Below are positions 1 to 13,011 of a stretch of 64,000 bases of DNA, piece by piece. The number at the start of each line of letters is the position of its first letter. Positions within the stretch are counted from its first letter, which is position 1. The notes under the pieces are model-generated. The model was given only the letters and a program-made list of their open reading frames with translations. It was not told the origin of the DNA and ran no database searches. This stretch comes from Apis mellifera (Eukaryota > Arthropoda > Insecta > Hymenoptera > Apidae): assembly GCF_003254395.2 (NCBI RefSeq), contig NC_037642.1, forward strand, positions 3,132,501-3,196,500. Reading direction: 5' to 3'. The translations under genes were made by a program, and so were the position numbers.

Positions 1-460
1 GCGGCGAGAGGCGCGGCCCACGAGACGGCGGCGTTTGAGTTTTCGATCGGCGGCCAGGGCGGGATAATGCGATTAACGCCATGCAAAATTGGACCTCTTT
101 GAGCAGCGTGTCGTTCGGCCGGCGATGCAACGCAGTTACCACGGAAAAGGGCGCTGCTCCATGCAATAACCTGCACCCGCCATAGTGTGCACGTGTAACG
201 GTGAATACGTGTGCACGAGGAGGAGGATCCTCTCCTCCGGTTGGTCAAAGTGTGTGCAGGTTTTTTCGGGGAATTCGCAACGAGCAAATTTACCTTTACC
301 GCGCGAGCCGCCAGACCTGATTTGCTGTTTCCGTCTGGCCGACGATTAAAGGAACGGCCAACTTTTTGTTTGTCGCGATTTCGAAGAATTTATTTGGTCG
401 TATAAACAGCTGCGAGATCATCGGCGAAACCCTCCCCTCCGATTCGTCGAAATTGCGAAT
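1..460. other. Right part of a GC-moderate, CpG-containing island cut by the window start
   Basis: Non-repetitive sequence with many CpG dinucleotides that grades into AT-rich DNA after about 460. Short open frames here have no recognisable domain. It could be intronic or intergenic regulatory DNA; the sequence does not decide. Confidence 0.5.
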
Positions 461-1850
461 CGAAGGTTTAATTTCTGATTGCCTGTGCCCTGTGCCGCGT
501 ATTTTTGTTGATAAAATTTATATAGTATGTACAGTGGTGCTGTTCAGTATGGATTTAAATAATTTAGGAACAGGATCTTCTCTTGAAGAAATATTAAATA
601 TTGAAAATAAATTTTGAATTTTCTCAAAAATTTTCATTTCTCAAATGAGATAATAACTTTTTTAAATTTATATTTCTGAAAATAAATAAAGAAGGAAATG
701 TCATATTCAATCCCAAAGAAAAGAAAGATACAATCATTCTTTCTTAAAGAAATTCGATAAAGAGGCGTAATTTTTCAGAAACGACACCCTGATAAAAATC
801 ACTGTGGTAATATCATCGATGTTCGTTTACTGTCGCAGTGGTAAACATCGTTATTATGCGGACAGACGTAAATACGGAGTCAGAAATCGCTTCCTTTTTC
901 ACGAGTAATGAGAAGACACGGGACACAGACGACTGGAAATTAACGTGGCGATCGCCTAATATTTGTCCCGGTTCTTCTACTTCGTATTTCGACCGCTGAT
1001 TACTGATACTGTTTGTGCAGAAACGTTTATTCTGCGGTAATTGGTACTCTGGCGTATCGAAGCTCGATGAACTTGGAGATCGTCAATCGACCTTTCGTTT
1101 CGACTTGCTTGATCGGACAACTTAACACTTTAAATGGCTTCGATCAATCGTTTCTAAAAAAAATTGCACAAAAATTTTTCCATTAATTGTATATTTATTC
1201 GAATTAAGAAATTATAGATTGAATAAAGATATGATTTTTTTACACGGAATAAAATGTCATGTCATTTTTCTTCTAAATGATGAGATTTTTAGATTTAGAG
1301 AAGAAATTATCGAGGAAAAAATTTCGTAAGTTATATTTATTACATTTTCTTATATGACAAAATAAAAGAATTAAGTTTAGAAATGTTTAATAACGGCAGT
1401 TTAAAAAGTAAGGGGATCTGTTTCATTTTTGTACACACGCCACACAAACTCTTCTTGTATCGCGGTTCCGTATATCTCACACGTATACTTTTCTTTTGAA
1501 CAAAAATTTATAGCAACAACAAGCAGACATAAATCATACTTTTTCGCCTTCTATTCTAATAAGGAAGCAAGAAATCATATTTTTCTTCGCGCTCTGTGAA
1601 TAAATAGCGCGATTCATCAAGTATAATTTTCATCGGTAAAAAGTTCACTCGAGAGGTAATTACATTCAGAAACGAAACTTAAAAAGAAGTATGATGAAAC
1701 GAACAACTAATTTACAAATTTTCTTGTAACAAGTATGTTATATATTATCATTTAAAAAAAAGAAAAATCTAAAAGAAAAGAAGTGAAAGAAACGAACCAA
1801 ATATATCTTCCACGATAATCGGATCGATTAAAACAAACTTAATTCGTCAA
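461..1850. other. AT-rich spacer
   Basis: AT-rich sequence with short A and T runs and scattered CpGs. Positions 780-1140 are somewhat more GC-rich and unique. I see no gene, RNA or repeat. Confidence 0.6.
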
Positions 1851-2182
1851 CGGCCTTTGATCGCTTCAATAACCGGTCCACCCATCAACGCAGATCCAAT
1901 CCACGATGGAGAACGAGCAATTCCTCCGAACAATCGTTATCTTGCGCGAAAGATCAGCGAAGAAAAGCCGGGGGCAAGGGGGCGAAACGGGGGTTGAGGT
2001 TGGATACTCGAACACAGGCAGTAATTTCGCATAGACTCGGCGATCGCGGTCGGCCGAATGGAACCCTTAATACGCGGCATTGTACGTTAGATTGGAATCG
2101 CTGAGAGCGATTCTCAGCCTCGTGGATTTGTTGCATCGTTCAGACAGAGGAATCTGGCGGACAAACAGACAGACAAACGTAT

Positions 2183-2204
2183 ACACACACACACACACAC
2201 ACAC
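2183..2204. repeat. (AC)11 microsatellite
   Basis: Eleven uninterrupted AC units, preceded by imperfect ACAG/ACAA units. It is alternating purine-pyrimidine DNA and a likely polymorphic marker. Confidence 0.95.
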
Positions 2205-2402
2205 AAAACAAAAAGAGGCATATAGATTGAAAGCACCGGCTACCATAACCACGTTCGATGGAGACGATCGGGGTGACCCATTGCTGCGATTTACCTACTA
2301 TACACATTGGATGGCCGGGGGAGGGGAGAGGGAGAGTAGAGGGAGGGGGAAGTTAACGCGCGGAAGAGGTATGGCCTACAAAAATACAGATTTCCAATAA
2401 CC

Positions 2403-2760
2403 GATACCCCTCTCTCTCGCTCTCTCTTCCCTCGACCTTTCTCCTTTTCTTCCAACTATCTGTCTCTGTTCACAAAGAGGGATACAGAAACAATACCATA
2501 GCAATATGAGAAGGTACGCTTTCTCTCTCTCTCTTTCTCTCTCCGCCTTTGTCCCTCTTTGTCCGTCGTTATTCTCTCCATCTCCCTCCCTCGATACGTC
2601 ATTCTTTTTCACTCACCCCTGACCATCGTGCCCCTACCTATCCTTTTTCTATCTCTCTACCTCGGTCGCTTCCAACCGATGCTCGCCTCTCTCCCTTTTT
2701 TTGCTTCCTCTTTCTCTCTCTTCCTCTCTCTCTTTTTTTTTGCGAGTATACCACATGCAT
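2403..2760. repeat. Polypyrimidine tract with TC microsatellites
   Basis: Pyrimidine-rich plus strand with TC runs at about 2411-2428 and 2522-2543 and T runs near 2695 and 2731. It ends next to unique sequence containing a CACGTG at about 2777. Confidence 0.85.
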
Positions 2761-3060
2761 GTGTACCACACGGGACCACGTGTTAAGGTCCACCGTCCAA
2801 ACAAACCGCGAACCGACCGGCTAGCCCTTCAACCCCCTCCAACCCCTGTTTTCCCTTCTCACTGTTCGCCTGTCGATTCTCTGCGATCCTCTTCGCGATA
2901 CAATGCTCACCGTGTCTCTTTCTCTCTCTCTCTTCCTCTTTTTCTGTACTTCTGTTCGACGATGTTGTCTTCATCCCACTTGTCCGCTGGCTGCCTTCGT
3001 CGTTCGCACGTCGGTTAATAAACCATTGATTGGATTGACACCGATATAAGGAAACCTGTC

Positions 3061-3835
3061 CGAGTTGAACGAGCATCTTTTCTTCTCTTTCTTTCTTTCT
3101 TTCTTTTTTTTTTCACCCCTCCGTTTCCTGTCTCTGTTGGGACAAGTTTCTCTCTTTTTTTTTTAGCCCTTTTGTCATTCCTTGGACGCCTATATCCTAT
3201 TATTGGGGACGGTATCGTTTTTTCGTTTTCTGCGTGTTCATTTCACTATTTCTTTTCTTTCCTTTTTTTTTTTTGGATAGGATATTCAACTTGATCCTTG
3301 ATATCTTCGTTTGATTTGAGAAATTCTCTCAAGAGGTGGTTGTTGAAAATTGAAATCGTGTTTTGTGATCGGAAGTTGGATGATTAAAATTTTGTTTGGA
3401 TTGTTCCGATTCGAATTGATGAGTTTAAGACAGCAATTTTAATAATATTTAATAAAGAATTTTACGTTGTAATTAATCTTTTTAATCTAATATGGAATTA
3501 TTTAAATAATCGGTGAAGAAACAAGATGGAAATGATTTATTTAATTCAATCTTTATAATATGCGAATGAGAATACTTATATTTTCATTAAAATTCATAAA
3601 AATCTAGGATACATAGATACATCTTTAAATACTCATATCATATCAAGAATAAGTGTCATAAATTAAATCTCCTGTTATTTTTTTTATCAAATTTTTCCTT
3701 TATCCCAATCTTTACTCAACGAAAATCAATTGTAAATCTCTAAGAGCACCAATGCTTTCCTTTATCTAAAAATTTAAATGAAATCCGCGTGCACAGGATT
3801 TCAAATTTCTCGATCTTCCCCTTTTCTTTGTCTAA
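3061..3835. other. T-rich then AT-rich spacer with a CTTT repeat
   Basis: A CTTT microsatellite (about 3076-3113) is followed by T runs near 3160 and 3265, then AT-rich unique sequence. No gene or RNA is visible. Confidence 0.6.
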
Positions 3836-3839
3836 TCTA

Positions 3840-4240
3840 GATCTACTAAGTCACTGTGTTCACGGCCGGCTGCGATAATACGGGATTTCCCCGCGAACAG
3901 TAATTTCACAGGTGCACGGTCCTTGAAATGGGCCACGCCACGTTACCATAGGGGATTCACAGAAGCCAACGGGACGTACGGCCGTGCGTAATATCGGTCA
4001 TTGACAGCGATAGTGTTCCGCAATGTTCCGGAGAATGTGCGTTCACGGTCACGCACATACCGGGTGGCGGTGGCGCCGACCCACTAATGAAGACAGGGCG
4101 TGTAATCAGTTGAAATGACCGACGATGAATTGACTTTCCATATGCTTGAACGGCACCCCTCGATACCGTTCCCTTTGCACTGGCAAATTCTGCAAACAGA
4201 TTATATCGGCTTCTTGATTCGAGGCCTAGCGTTGTAATCC
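3840..4240. other. Compact CpG-rich unique island, candidate noncoding regulatory element
   Basis: About 400 bp of high-complexity, CpG-rich sequence between AT-rich flanks, with no simple repeats and no long open frame. It contains a perfect 8-bp inverted repeat (4035-4042 with 4051-4058). Such islands are candidates for conserved noncoding DNA; conservation cannot be tested here. Confidence 0.4.
4035..4058. repeat. Inverted repeat, 8-bp arms
   Basis: ATGTGCGT at 4035-4042 pairs perfectly with ACGCACAT at 4051-4058 across an 8-base loop. It could be a hairpin if transcribed, or a palindromic protein site. Confidence 0.8.
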
Positions 4241-4930
4241 CTTTGCCTTAAGAATCGATAAATCAGTTAAATGAAATTGATCAAGGTAGAATATTTATTT
4301 CCAGTTTCTCTTCAATGAAAATTGAATGGTTAAATGATATTCGTATGAAATGCTCGTTTACTCTATGAATGATAAATTTGTGAAATGAGTAAAAAGATGA
4401 GCTAAGAAAATTAATTCTTTAGATCTTTTAGAATTGGAATATTTTTAAGTTGTTGTATTGAAATGGAAGTGAAGTGAATTGAATTTTATAGATATATATA
4501 TTACAATGGAATTTCATAATCGTGTTTAATAAATATAGAATTGTAGAATGTATTTGATTTTTGAGAATATGAAATATTTCCTCATTACTTTTGTAATCGA
4601 TGAATACTTTCATCGTTTCTCATATAAAAAATTCAACAGATTCAATTTTAAAACAGTTTTATCGCGAGTCTAGAACAATATTAAATTTAGAAAATTTATT
4701 TACAAGATATTATGTATGATCTTACATATAATACATATATCATCATGATCTTACATATTACATATATAAGAATAATGAATCTATGTAACAGTGACATCAA
4801 TAGAAATATAATTAGAAAAATGAATCCTGCTTTAGAATAACTAAAATCTTTTCTCTTACAATTATTATTTTTCTAATTCTTCGATTCGTTTTCAAACGAA
4901 CAATGGACAAAATTAAAATTGTCGAATGAA
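4241..4930. other. AT-rich spacer
   Basis: AT-rich, with a repeated ATCTTACATAT-type motif around 4718-4765. No gene is seen. Confidence 0.6.
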
Positions 4931-5400
4931 TAAAGGAAAAAACATAGTTTTCGCATGGTCGATGGAATTATGCCAAGATCGTCGGGGGCCGCGTGCCATT
5001 GATTTAGAACATCAACGTTCATTCAGAACTGCTTTGCCATATAATCATGAAATTGCATACCAACCGGTACGATCCACCCAGTATACAACCCAGTCTCGTG
5101 TATGTGGCTGTTAACCTGGCACATGTATGTACAGTAGCATTGGACCACAGATTGGGGGTGGTAAAGGGATAGGGGGACACGAAGGGGGTTGGTGCGCGTT
5201 AATTGGTCCAATGTCAAGGTCAAACCTCTCCGGCGCGTCATCGCATTATCATCGATTATTGGACATATCTCGTGGTCAGTTCGAGACCGACACATTTGGC
5301 AAATCGATTACAGAGCAATGATAAGACGGCCGTTCCAGTCGTCATATCTGTTATCCGAGGATTGGACCGAAGATTAAATTTCGATTCTAAAATTTGTCAT
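4931..5400. other. GC-moderate unique island
   Basis: High-complexity sequence with several short open frames on both strands (60-90 codons), none recognisable. Candidate regulatory DNA only by its composition. Confidence 0.4.
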
Positions 5401-5800
5401 TCTAAAATAGAGAGACGTACATTCCTTTCTTACAAAATATTCTGAAACGTGATTTCGATGTCACAGGATTTTTTTGCGCAATTGAAATAATATTATTGAA
5501 ATTTTACAATACTTGCATTTGTAAGAAAAATCAGTTAATAATTGTGTACAGTATATATAAAACAATATATAATAAATGAGAAATAATCTCTTAAGGGTTA
5601 CAAGAAGCTATCTTCCTTTTATCTCCCTTAAAATCGATATTAATTAAAAATTTTCTGATAAATTTCTATAATTAATTTTTAAATGCATTAAAAATTATTT
5701 TATCTGAACACGTTTATCGCAATAAACAATAAGAATACAAATAAATGATAATAACGTGAATGGTATATTGTTATTGAAAAAAAAAAAGAAAATAAATTTT
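5401..5800. other. AT-rich spacer
   Basis: AT-rich sequence ending in an A run near 5780. Nothing else is seen. Confidence 0.6.
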
Positions 5801-6170
5801 TGAATTTCGATGCATCAAATCCACGTGGTCAATTTGTCAAATCCACGTGGACGATCGCGCGTCTTGGTCGCGACCTCTGTCGCGGATTAAACGCGGGGGA
5901 CAGGCGGAAAAAGGGAAGAAAAAGAAAAAGCTGCGCCGGTGGACGCGGCAATAAATCGGTCAGACCGCCCCGTCTGACTGTGCGCGTTTCTTTTTTGCTC
6001 TCGTTCAATTTTTTCCGTGGTCAGCTGCAGCATTGATCGAAAAACGAACCGAACGCCACGTTCCATCTGTCCGCCGACGCGCTGTGACGAAATGTTTACG
6101 TCTTCTCTCGCGTAGAAACGAAGACGATCGATCCGTTTGGACACGTGTTACGTATGCTCGTACTTTCGTT
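5801..6170. other. Small CpG-rich island with an E-box pair
   Basis: Begins with two copies of a 14-bp sequence containing CCACGTGG, followed by CpG-rich unique sequence. Short frames here are purine-rich and not protein-like. Confidence 0.5.
5815..5850. promoter_or_regulatory. Direct repeat carrying two palindromic E-boxes (CACGTG)
   Basis: The 14-mer TCAAATCCACGTGG occurs at 5815-5828 and exactly again at 5837-5850, a 22-bp period. CACGTG is the core bound by bHLH proteins of the Myc/Max and CLK/CYC types. Two identical sites two helical turns apart suggest a cooperative site; function is inferred. Confidence 0.5.
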
Positions 6171-6790
6171 TATTGGAATTTTTGTGTTACAACAGACGTA
6201 TGCATTTTTTATTTAGAGTAGGTGTTAAAACACTCGCTTGTTCTCTTCATAAAATAAGTCAAATTTTATTGGGAAATGATTTAATTATTTTCCAATCTTC
6301 CTCATTTCTTTTTTGTAATCGTAGTAATAAATGTGTACTTCTGATTTGAAATGTGATTTGATCTAACAAAAGTGTGATAGATTTATTATTCAACTACTTA
6401 AGAGTTATTTACAATTCTAGATGATCATTGATTACTTTGAATAATTTAATGACACTCTGATTTTGTAAAAAATTCATAAAATGTATAATATTAATAAGGA
6501 GGAATATAAAATTAGATTAAATCAATTTCTAGAATTTTTTGAACTAATTACTTTATATTATTTTTAAACAATTATGAAGCAAGATAGTAATTGCAAAGAA
6601 ATTGTAATAACAATAAGTACCAATAAAACATTTACAAATTCAAAAAAAAAGTATTTTATAATTGTATTAAAATCATGTCAAAACTTCAATAGATTTTCCA
6701 GAAATGATTTCATCATTCGTGATTACACTATATCCATCAAAGAGATCATTGATCCTCCTGATGATCCTAAAAGATTACATTCATAATTCA
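6171..6790. other. AT-rich spacer
   Basis: AT-rich unique sequence with no recognisable gene. The 70-codon frame at 6574-6786 has Lys/Asn/Ile-rich composition expected of AT-rich DNA. Confidence 0.6.
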
Positions 6791-7545
6791 AGAATCTTTC
6801 AGACTAAATAACTCGAGACCGAAGACAAGGCTTCACCACATTCTCGACTTCTTCCCTTTCTTCCAAACCAAACCAAAAACCCGAAGGAAACAGTTCCCGG
6901 GTCCTTCATCCTCGCCTGGGTCCATCCTCCTCGAAAGCGAAAGTAGATGACACGGGTGGATACGGGCGGCAGATGGACAATAACCAATCATGTGCAATTA
7001 ACCTGTGACACCATGACACCTAAATACTACGAGTACCTACATAGCGGTTATGTTCCCATTATGTGGCCGTATCGACATGTGTTCCGTGCCATGCCACGCC
7101 GGCGTGCGCTACGCCACGCTGGACGCCGCGCTATACCCCTTGCACACGGGCCGCGCATTGTCCGATATACCCGTTCACGGGATAGGAAGCATAGACGTGG
7201 CTGCATATGTACACCGGACATATTGATACACAGCACGATACACACCGATTACATAATAGGCCTATGTCGCGTGGATCGGCCCTCGAACTGGCCTTCCTAT
7301 CCGACGTCGCTCGATCCGATCGACGATAACCCGGTTTAACACGGATGATTCCGGCGTTCAAATCGAACTTCCGCTCGATTGGTCGCAAGTGGAGGGATTC
7401 CACGACCGAGGAAGGCTTCTCAGATCTGTTGAACCTCGTTTCTTCGACGTTTCTGCGATTGTTCGTAGAGTATTTGAACCGGTTGCGATTGGATCAGATT
7501 GGGTTTCGAGAGAGGATCGTGGTTATGGGGAATGAATGAGACTGT
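6791..7545. other. CpG-rich unique island
   Basis: High-complexity sequence with recurring CGCCACGC/GCCACGCTGG-type words at 7090-7135. It has a 130-codon plus-strand frame (6947-7339) overlapped by minus-strand frames. No domain is recognisable, so I do not call a gene. Confidence 0.45.
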
Positions 7546-9060
7546 GTGTTCGAAGTTTGAAAATTTAAGGATTTTCTCTGATTTATGATGAAATTGTTTT
7601 GTATAAATAATATTGTGAAAGAATATTGTTAAATTATAATGGTAACATAAGGGAAATTAAAATTAATTTAAACTAGGAGCATTTTTCATAATATAAATTT
7701 TTCAGCATCGATATTATTCAATATATATTGATACAGGCTGTCCTTTGTGAAAATATAAATCAACTTGATTTGAAAATTAAAACAATGACGTTGATTAAAA
7801 TTACAAAGGGTAATTGTAGTATAACACGATGTTAATGGCGGGAAAAATGTAAATTATTGGTATACAATATCCGGAAACGTAGATGGAGGGTTAACAGTAG
7901 GGGAAAGATACGATGAGAACGACTATTCGCGACCGGCCCGCTACGCTCCAACGAGAATACAATCAAGGATATATTTTCTATTTTCCAAATGCTTGTGTGT
8001 ATGTGTATGTATATATGTGTGTGCATGCATGTTCCAATCACGTTCGCCGATATGGTTACACAATTTATATTTATGTCTATTCTAACCTATGTATTTTTTA
8101 TTTGCTCACCGATTCTACGCGCAATTTAATAGTTCCAGAGTTCACAAATTGACGATCTATCAATTTAGAATTTCAACAAAAACTAATATTCGTTATGAGG
8201 CACGTGGCCAATCGTTGCGAATCGTTTCTAAATATGTTTGTTGGTCAACCATAAACGTATAAATCCTTCACACGGTTATTAATTTATTCCACACTTTATT
8301 TTCATAATTGACAAATTTTTGTATAATTTATTAAACGGATTTCTTTCTCTAGGAACGGGAACAAAATTCATCAAATTTATCCGTTCGTAGGATTTAAATT
8401 GTGAATTTCACTTTGGAAATATTATAATTATGGAATGAACGATTAATTACAATTGGATATAATTTTAAGAATTGTTTCTGCATTGAATAAATATTTTTGT
8501 TATTTTCATTTCATGATATTTCAAGAAAGTAATTTATTAAACAATTATTGATGAAATTATTGATGTGATTAATTATGTTTATTCAAAGATATGAGTTATC
8601 AGATACCTTTTAAATTCCATATTTGAATAATAATAATAATAAGATTATTGAACAAAGATTTGCATTAATATCTCTTATATTTTTAGAGACAAATTGTGAC
8701 GATTTTATTCTAATATTTTTATTAAAAAATAACTACATAAATATTGCTGAATATATAAAGCTATATAAATAATTATTATAATAATGATATATAAATGAAA
8801 AAATATATTTAAAATAATAATAAATTACCTAATTATTGATCATTAAATCTATAGAAAATATATTAAAAAATTATATTATTATAAAAGCACCTAATAAATT
8901 ATTTCTACCATGAATTTTTACAATTAACCATCAACAATTTACCAAAAAATAATTTTTTAAATACCATATAGCACCATATCTGTGTACAAAGTATTCTAAA
9001 ATATATTTTTCAGCAGCTTTTTAGTGAATATATTTTAAAAATCGTCTCTTAAAAAAGTTA
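7546..9060. other. AT-rich spacer with TG/TA-rich patch
   Basis: Strongly AT-rich. A short more GC-rich stretch at 7880-7960 leads into an imperfect TGTATG repeat at about 7990-8032. No gene is seen. Confidence 0.6.
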
Positions 9061-9130
9061 CACGAGAATACCTGCATAGGGTCATAGGTGATACCTTTAG
9101 GGTCGAGACCTCGTACCCTATAGTCTCGTG
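9061..9130. other. Possible structured hairpin of 70 bases
   Basis: Seen: CACGAGA (9061-9067) is complementary to TCTCGTG (9124-9130), and nested inside it TAGGGT (9077-9082) is complementary to ACCCTA (9115-9120). Inside that, AGGT (9086-9089) pairs with ACCT (9093-9096). It lacks a tRNA T-arm, so it is not a tRNA. Whether it is transcribed is unknown. Confidence 0.3.
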
Positions 9131-10100
9131 AAGCAACCTGTTATCCCTGTCTTCTCGTTGTTCCCTTCACAAACCTTCACGAACCAGTTTTTTGACCCTC
9201 AGTCGTTTTTTAATACAATTCTCGACGATGTGGCGATATTACACGATACGTGTGCAACAACCAGTTCTTCGCTGGGGGTCCTCGTGGATCATCTTCGAGG
9301 AAAAATCACTCGAATCGTTCGAATGCCCAGCTTTATTCATTAGGACGATATTCTCACGAAAGGGTGATAGCTCGAGATAGCTCGAGACATTATTGTTCGA
9401 GTGATCGGGTTTAGAGAGTAGATCTTTGAACTTTTAGAATTCTGTGACAATGAGAATATTCCTCGATGGATTGGTTAATAGGGCAATATTCTCTTTGCAT
9501 ACGAAATTATGAGACGTACAGTTGGTTTGAGAAGAACAGGAATTAAATTAATCGTTGCTTTATGCAGGAGTTTATTAAATAAAAGATATTTTATGGGGAT
9601 ACAAAAAATCGTGGAGAAAGGAGTTTCGTGAGAATTTTCATGGTGTTATGTTGTAAACGCTTGTCCAAAAAAAAAAATATATTTATTTGCTCAATATGAT
9701 GACAGTTGAATATGAATGACAATTGATGATAAAGTTCTTTCTTTACGTAATTTTTAAATCATTATTAAACTGGAACATTTTATATGGATTTCTGAAAAGT
9801 TAATTTTAAATTTCAACGATGAAAGAGAAAAGATTTTTTCTGGAAAATGAAGTGGAATAATTAGAGTTTTGAATAATTAAGATTAATAATATTAATAAAT
9901 TCATAAGCATTTTAGATTTTCTCTTTTAGAATTTTATAATTGAAATGGAATTGGATGATCAGATGATCGAGTTTGTAAAATTTCATTCGTTTTATTATCA
10001 GACTTGTTATCATTATACAAAAGAATAGAGATATTAAAACTATATAACTTGTAAAATTTCACTAATAATATTAATTCAATTGCGCAAGAGAGCTCTTTAA
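9131..10100. other. Small unique patch, then AT-rich spacer
   Basis: GC-moderate unique sequence to about 9400 with a duplicated AGCTCGAGA near 9370-9386, then AT-rich DNA. No gene is seen. Confidence 0.5.
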
Positions 10101-10480
10101 ACTTGTGAATTAATTATTTCCGGCATAAACTGGTACCGTGGTTTTATTATAAATTAATGACACGTAATGGTTGCCCATTTTGGGCGTGGCGTAGGGTAGT
10201 ACAATGTCGGTGGAAATTTGTTAATTTCTATTTGCGCAAGTATTTTCCGCGAAATTCATTCCAGCCATTTTCCAACACGACCTGGAAGGACTGATATGAG
10301 GGGGAACTTTGTGCAAGTTGAAAGCATGGCATACTGAACCGCAAATAGTTCGAGGCGCAAGCACGAAAAGTTCTCACAGACGTATCATGAGACGTTCTGA
10401 AACGGAGCTTGATAACGTCGTTGTTTGTTTGAACGTGGAACAGAGGCGTGTTTCCTCAAGAACTTTTAGTTAAACGACAT
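10101..10480. other. Compact unique island in AT-rich DNA
   Basis: About 380 bp of higher-complexity, CpG-containing sequence with no simple repeats and no frame of at least 60 codons. Candidate conserved noncoding element on composition alone. Confidence 0.4.
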
Positions 10481-12590
10481 GGTTTGCAAGAAGTAGGAAA
10501 AAATAAAAAATATTTTATTAAAATAAATATTAGTACTCACTTGGGAATAATTATTCAAATTTATTATGGAAGAAAGTATTTATTGAAGTGTATTCCATCG
10601 AATTTAATTCCATGATAGCTTAAGAATTAAAGAAATGATTTTACTTCGTATTCTTGAATAAATAAAACAAAGGAAGAAGATATTCGAAATTATTAGAATA
10701 TTTTTAGAAAGGTAGTTGTATCTTCATTAAAGAAATAATAAATTCTTTAAATGTTTGCAAATTAAATATTTAATATTAAATACTTTACATTAGAAAGAAA
10801 TTATATTTTATATGTACTTACACTTCTTGTCTTGATGATTGGAGAAAATTTTTTTGTAATAAAGAACGATTAAAATATTTTAATATAGGAGAGAAAATTT
10901 TCATGAGTAACAATAACGAATAATTATTGATCTTTATCTTATATTCAATCACTTATTTACATAGAAATAATTTGTTTGGAAGAATTTTTAAATTAAAAAA
11001 TTTTCCACGCGTATTAAATATTATTGTATATTTTCTGCATTATGAATAGATATTAAAATGTAGAACGAACTTCTTGTTAACTTATTTTGTTTTTGCGCGA
11101 TTAAAATAGACAAAAATTATATATATATTTTTAAAAGGAAGGAATATTAAATTGCAAATAAATAAAAAAAAAAATTTCACGGGATTACGTGGTTTCGAGA
11201 TAAGTTTGTAGAAATAATATTAAAAATGTATGTCATTATGAACGTCGTCGGAGATATTTATTTCAAGTTTAAAAAAATTTTAAGAGAGGAAGGAAAACAT
11301 TAGCTTAAATTGCAATTAAGAAGAAACGGGCGCATAAATCGGCATATAAGGCGTGTTATATTACGACTTATGTCTACTTCCATTTAATTCTTTTGCAGCT
11401 GCACTTTCTCTCGCGCGAAAGTCTTAATTACATCCCCTGCGATATTTCTTCCATATGTTTAAGCCATTAAAAACTTACTTACATTCTTCTAAAGTACAAC
11501 AAAACTTACTTCATCTAGGTATTTAAGTTTTTTTCCTCGTTTCATTTATTTATTTATTTATTCCTTTTTTTTTATATTTTTAACGAACTTTAGTTTCTTA
11601 ACGAGCAGCATAAATTATAATGGAACAAGAATAGTATTTATATTAAACGGTTATTATTCTTAATTAGAAAATTATTCTTTTTAAGTTTATTATTACCATT
11701 TTGTCAAGTAAATTACATAAATTAGATATGCACGTAATTCTTTTTAATATTTATGAGGATATATATATAGAGTATAATATCACGAAATTGGGACAGATTT
11801 TGAATTAGATAAAAAAAATAAAAGAATAGAAATATAGAAGAAAATATAAAGTTGAATGGTACGATAATTTCTATTTTCGATTTCATAAGATTTCATCGTG
11901 CAACGATGCGTCAAAAAATTTAAAAAATGGAGATTTATATATTACTTTTTTATTTAAATTATATGCTCATAATACTTGTATGAAAAAATAGCAAGATTTA
12001 AAAAACCAATATTTCATATTTTACCTTTTTGGTAATTAAATATTTATTATGTATATGGAATAAAAAAAGGGAAAGAAGATTTATTTCTGAATTGTTCTTA
12101 TTAATTATTATGATTTTCAAAAAGTAAATGATAAACATTCAATAGAATTGCATTAAGAAAAATCATAAATTAATCAATAAACTTTGTAAATACAATTAAT
12201 AGATTATATTCCCTTTTCTATTTATTTCTCTATCTTTGATCAATTTCGTATTTTAATTCATTAAAGAATTCTCTATATGTAGAATCTCAATAACCCAATT
12301 TATATAATTAGCCTATCAATCATTTTAACGAAAAATCATAAATTATATACCTATAATAATTTCGTGAATCCTATTATCCTTAATTCACTTCTCTCTTCCA
12401 AGAATCTCAAGTCATCAACAAATCCAACAAGCTTTTCTCTTATCAACTCTTTCAAAAAATAACAATAAACTATCTTTGTTAATAAATATTAAAATTTATT
12501 TACAGATATTCAGACATCGACATTCTTCATTTGTTGCATCTTTCATCCTTTCTTAATTTTATTTTATTTTTTTTTTAACCTAAATCCTCC
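10481..12590. other. Longest AT-rich spacer of the left half
   Basis: About 2.1 kb of AT-rich DNA with A/T runs and a TTTA repeat at about 11545-11562. Short islets at 11320-11450 are slightly less AT-rich. No gene, RNA or mobile element is seen. Confidence 0.65.
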
Positions 12591-12652
12591 ATCGACCCTA
12601 AAGCGTCAACAGTTCCACCAAGTGGAGAACTCGCGAACTTCTGCAGGCCCCC

Positions 12653-12666
12653 TGCAGACGTCTGCA
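12653..12666. repeat. 14-bp perfect palindrome
   Basis: TGCAGACGTCTGCA reads the same on both strands; a CTGCAG copy lies just upstream at about 12641. Confidence 0.8.
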
Positions 12667-13011
12667 AGATTTGCAAGCGTAACACGGGGCACCGTGGAGG
12701 GGGTTGAGCTGCAGCTCCACCGGGGGTCCAACAATGGTCTGTCGCTCCACCATAAAAGATCGTACCCGTTCAACCGCGCCATGCCTCCCTTTCCAGCCCG
12801 ATCTCGTTCCGGTTCCTCGCCAGCTCTATGCAAATCGTTCGGTGGCGATGCTCCAGATCGAGGAACGCGCCGTGTCTCCCGATCAGTTGAAAATCGGCCG
12901 TCGAGAGCCTCGGTCCTCATAAACGGTGACGAGCTCGCGGAGATCTCATTGCTGCTCGAGAGGAGCAGCGACGTAGCAGCCATGTCGTGGAAGAGCTAGT
13001 GTCGTAGGAGA

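Larger units (their letters stand above)
1851..3060. other. GC-moderate island dominated by pyrimidine-rich simple sequence
   Basis: Unique sequence to about 2160, an AC microsatellite, then a strongly pyrimidine-rich plus strand (about 2400-2750 and 2900-2950) made of TC, CTTT and T runs. The open frames on both strands encode Ser/Leu/Phe or Arg/Glu runs and are best explained by the repeat content. Confidence 0.6.
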
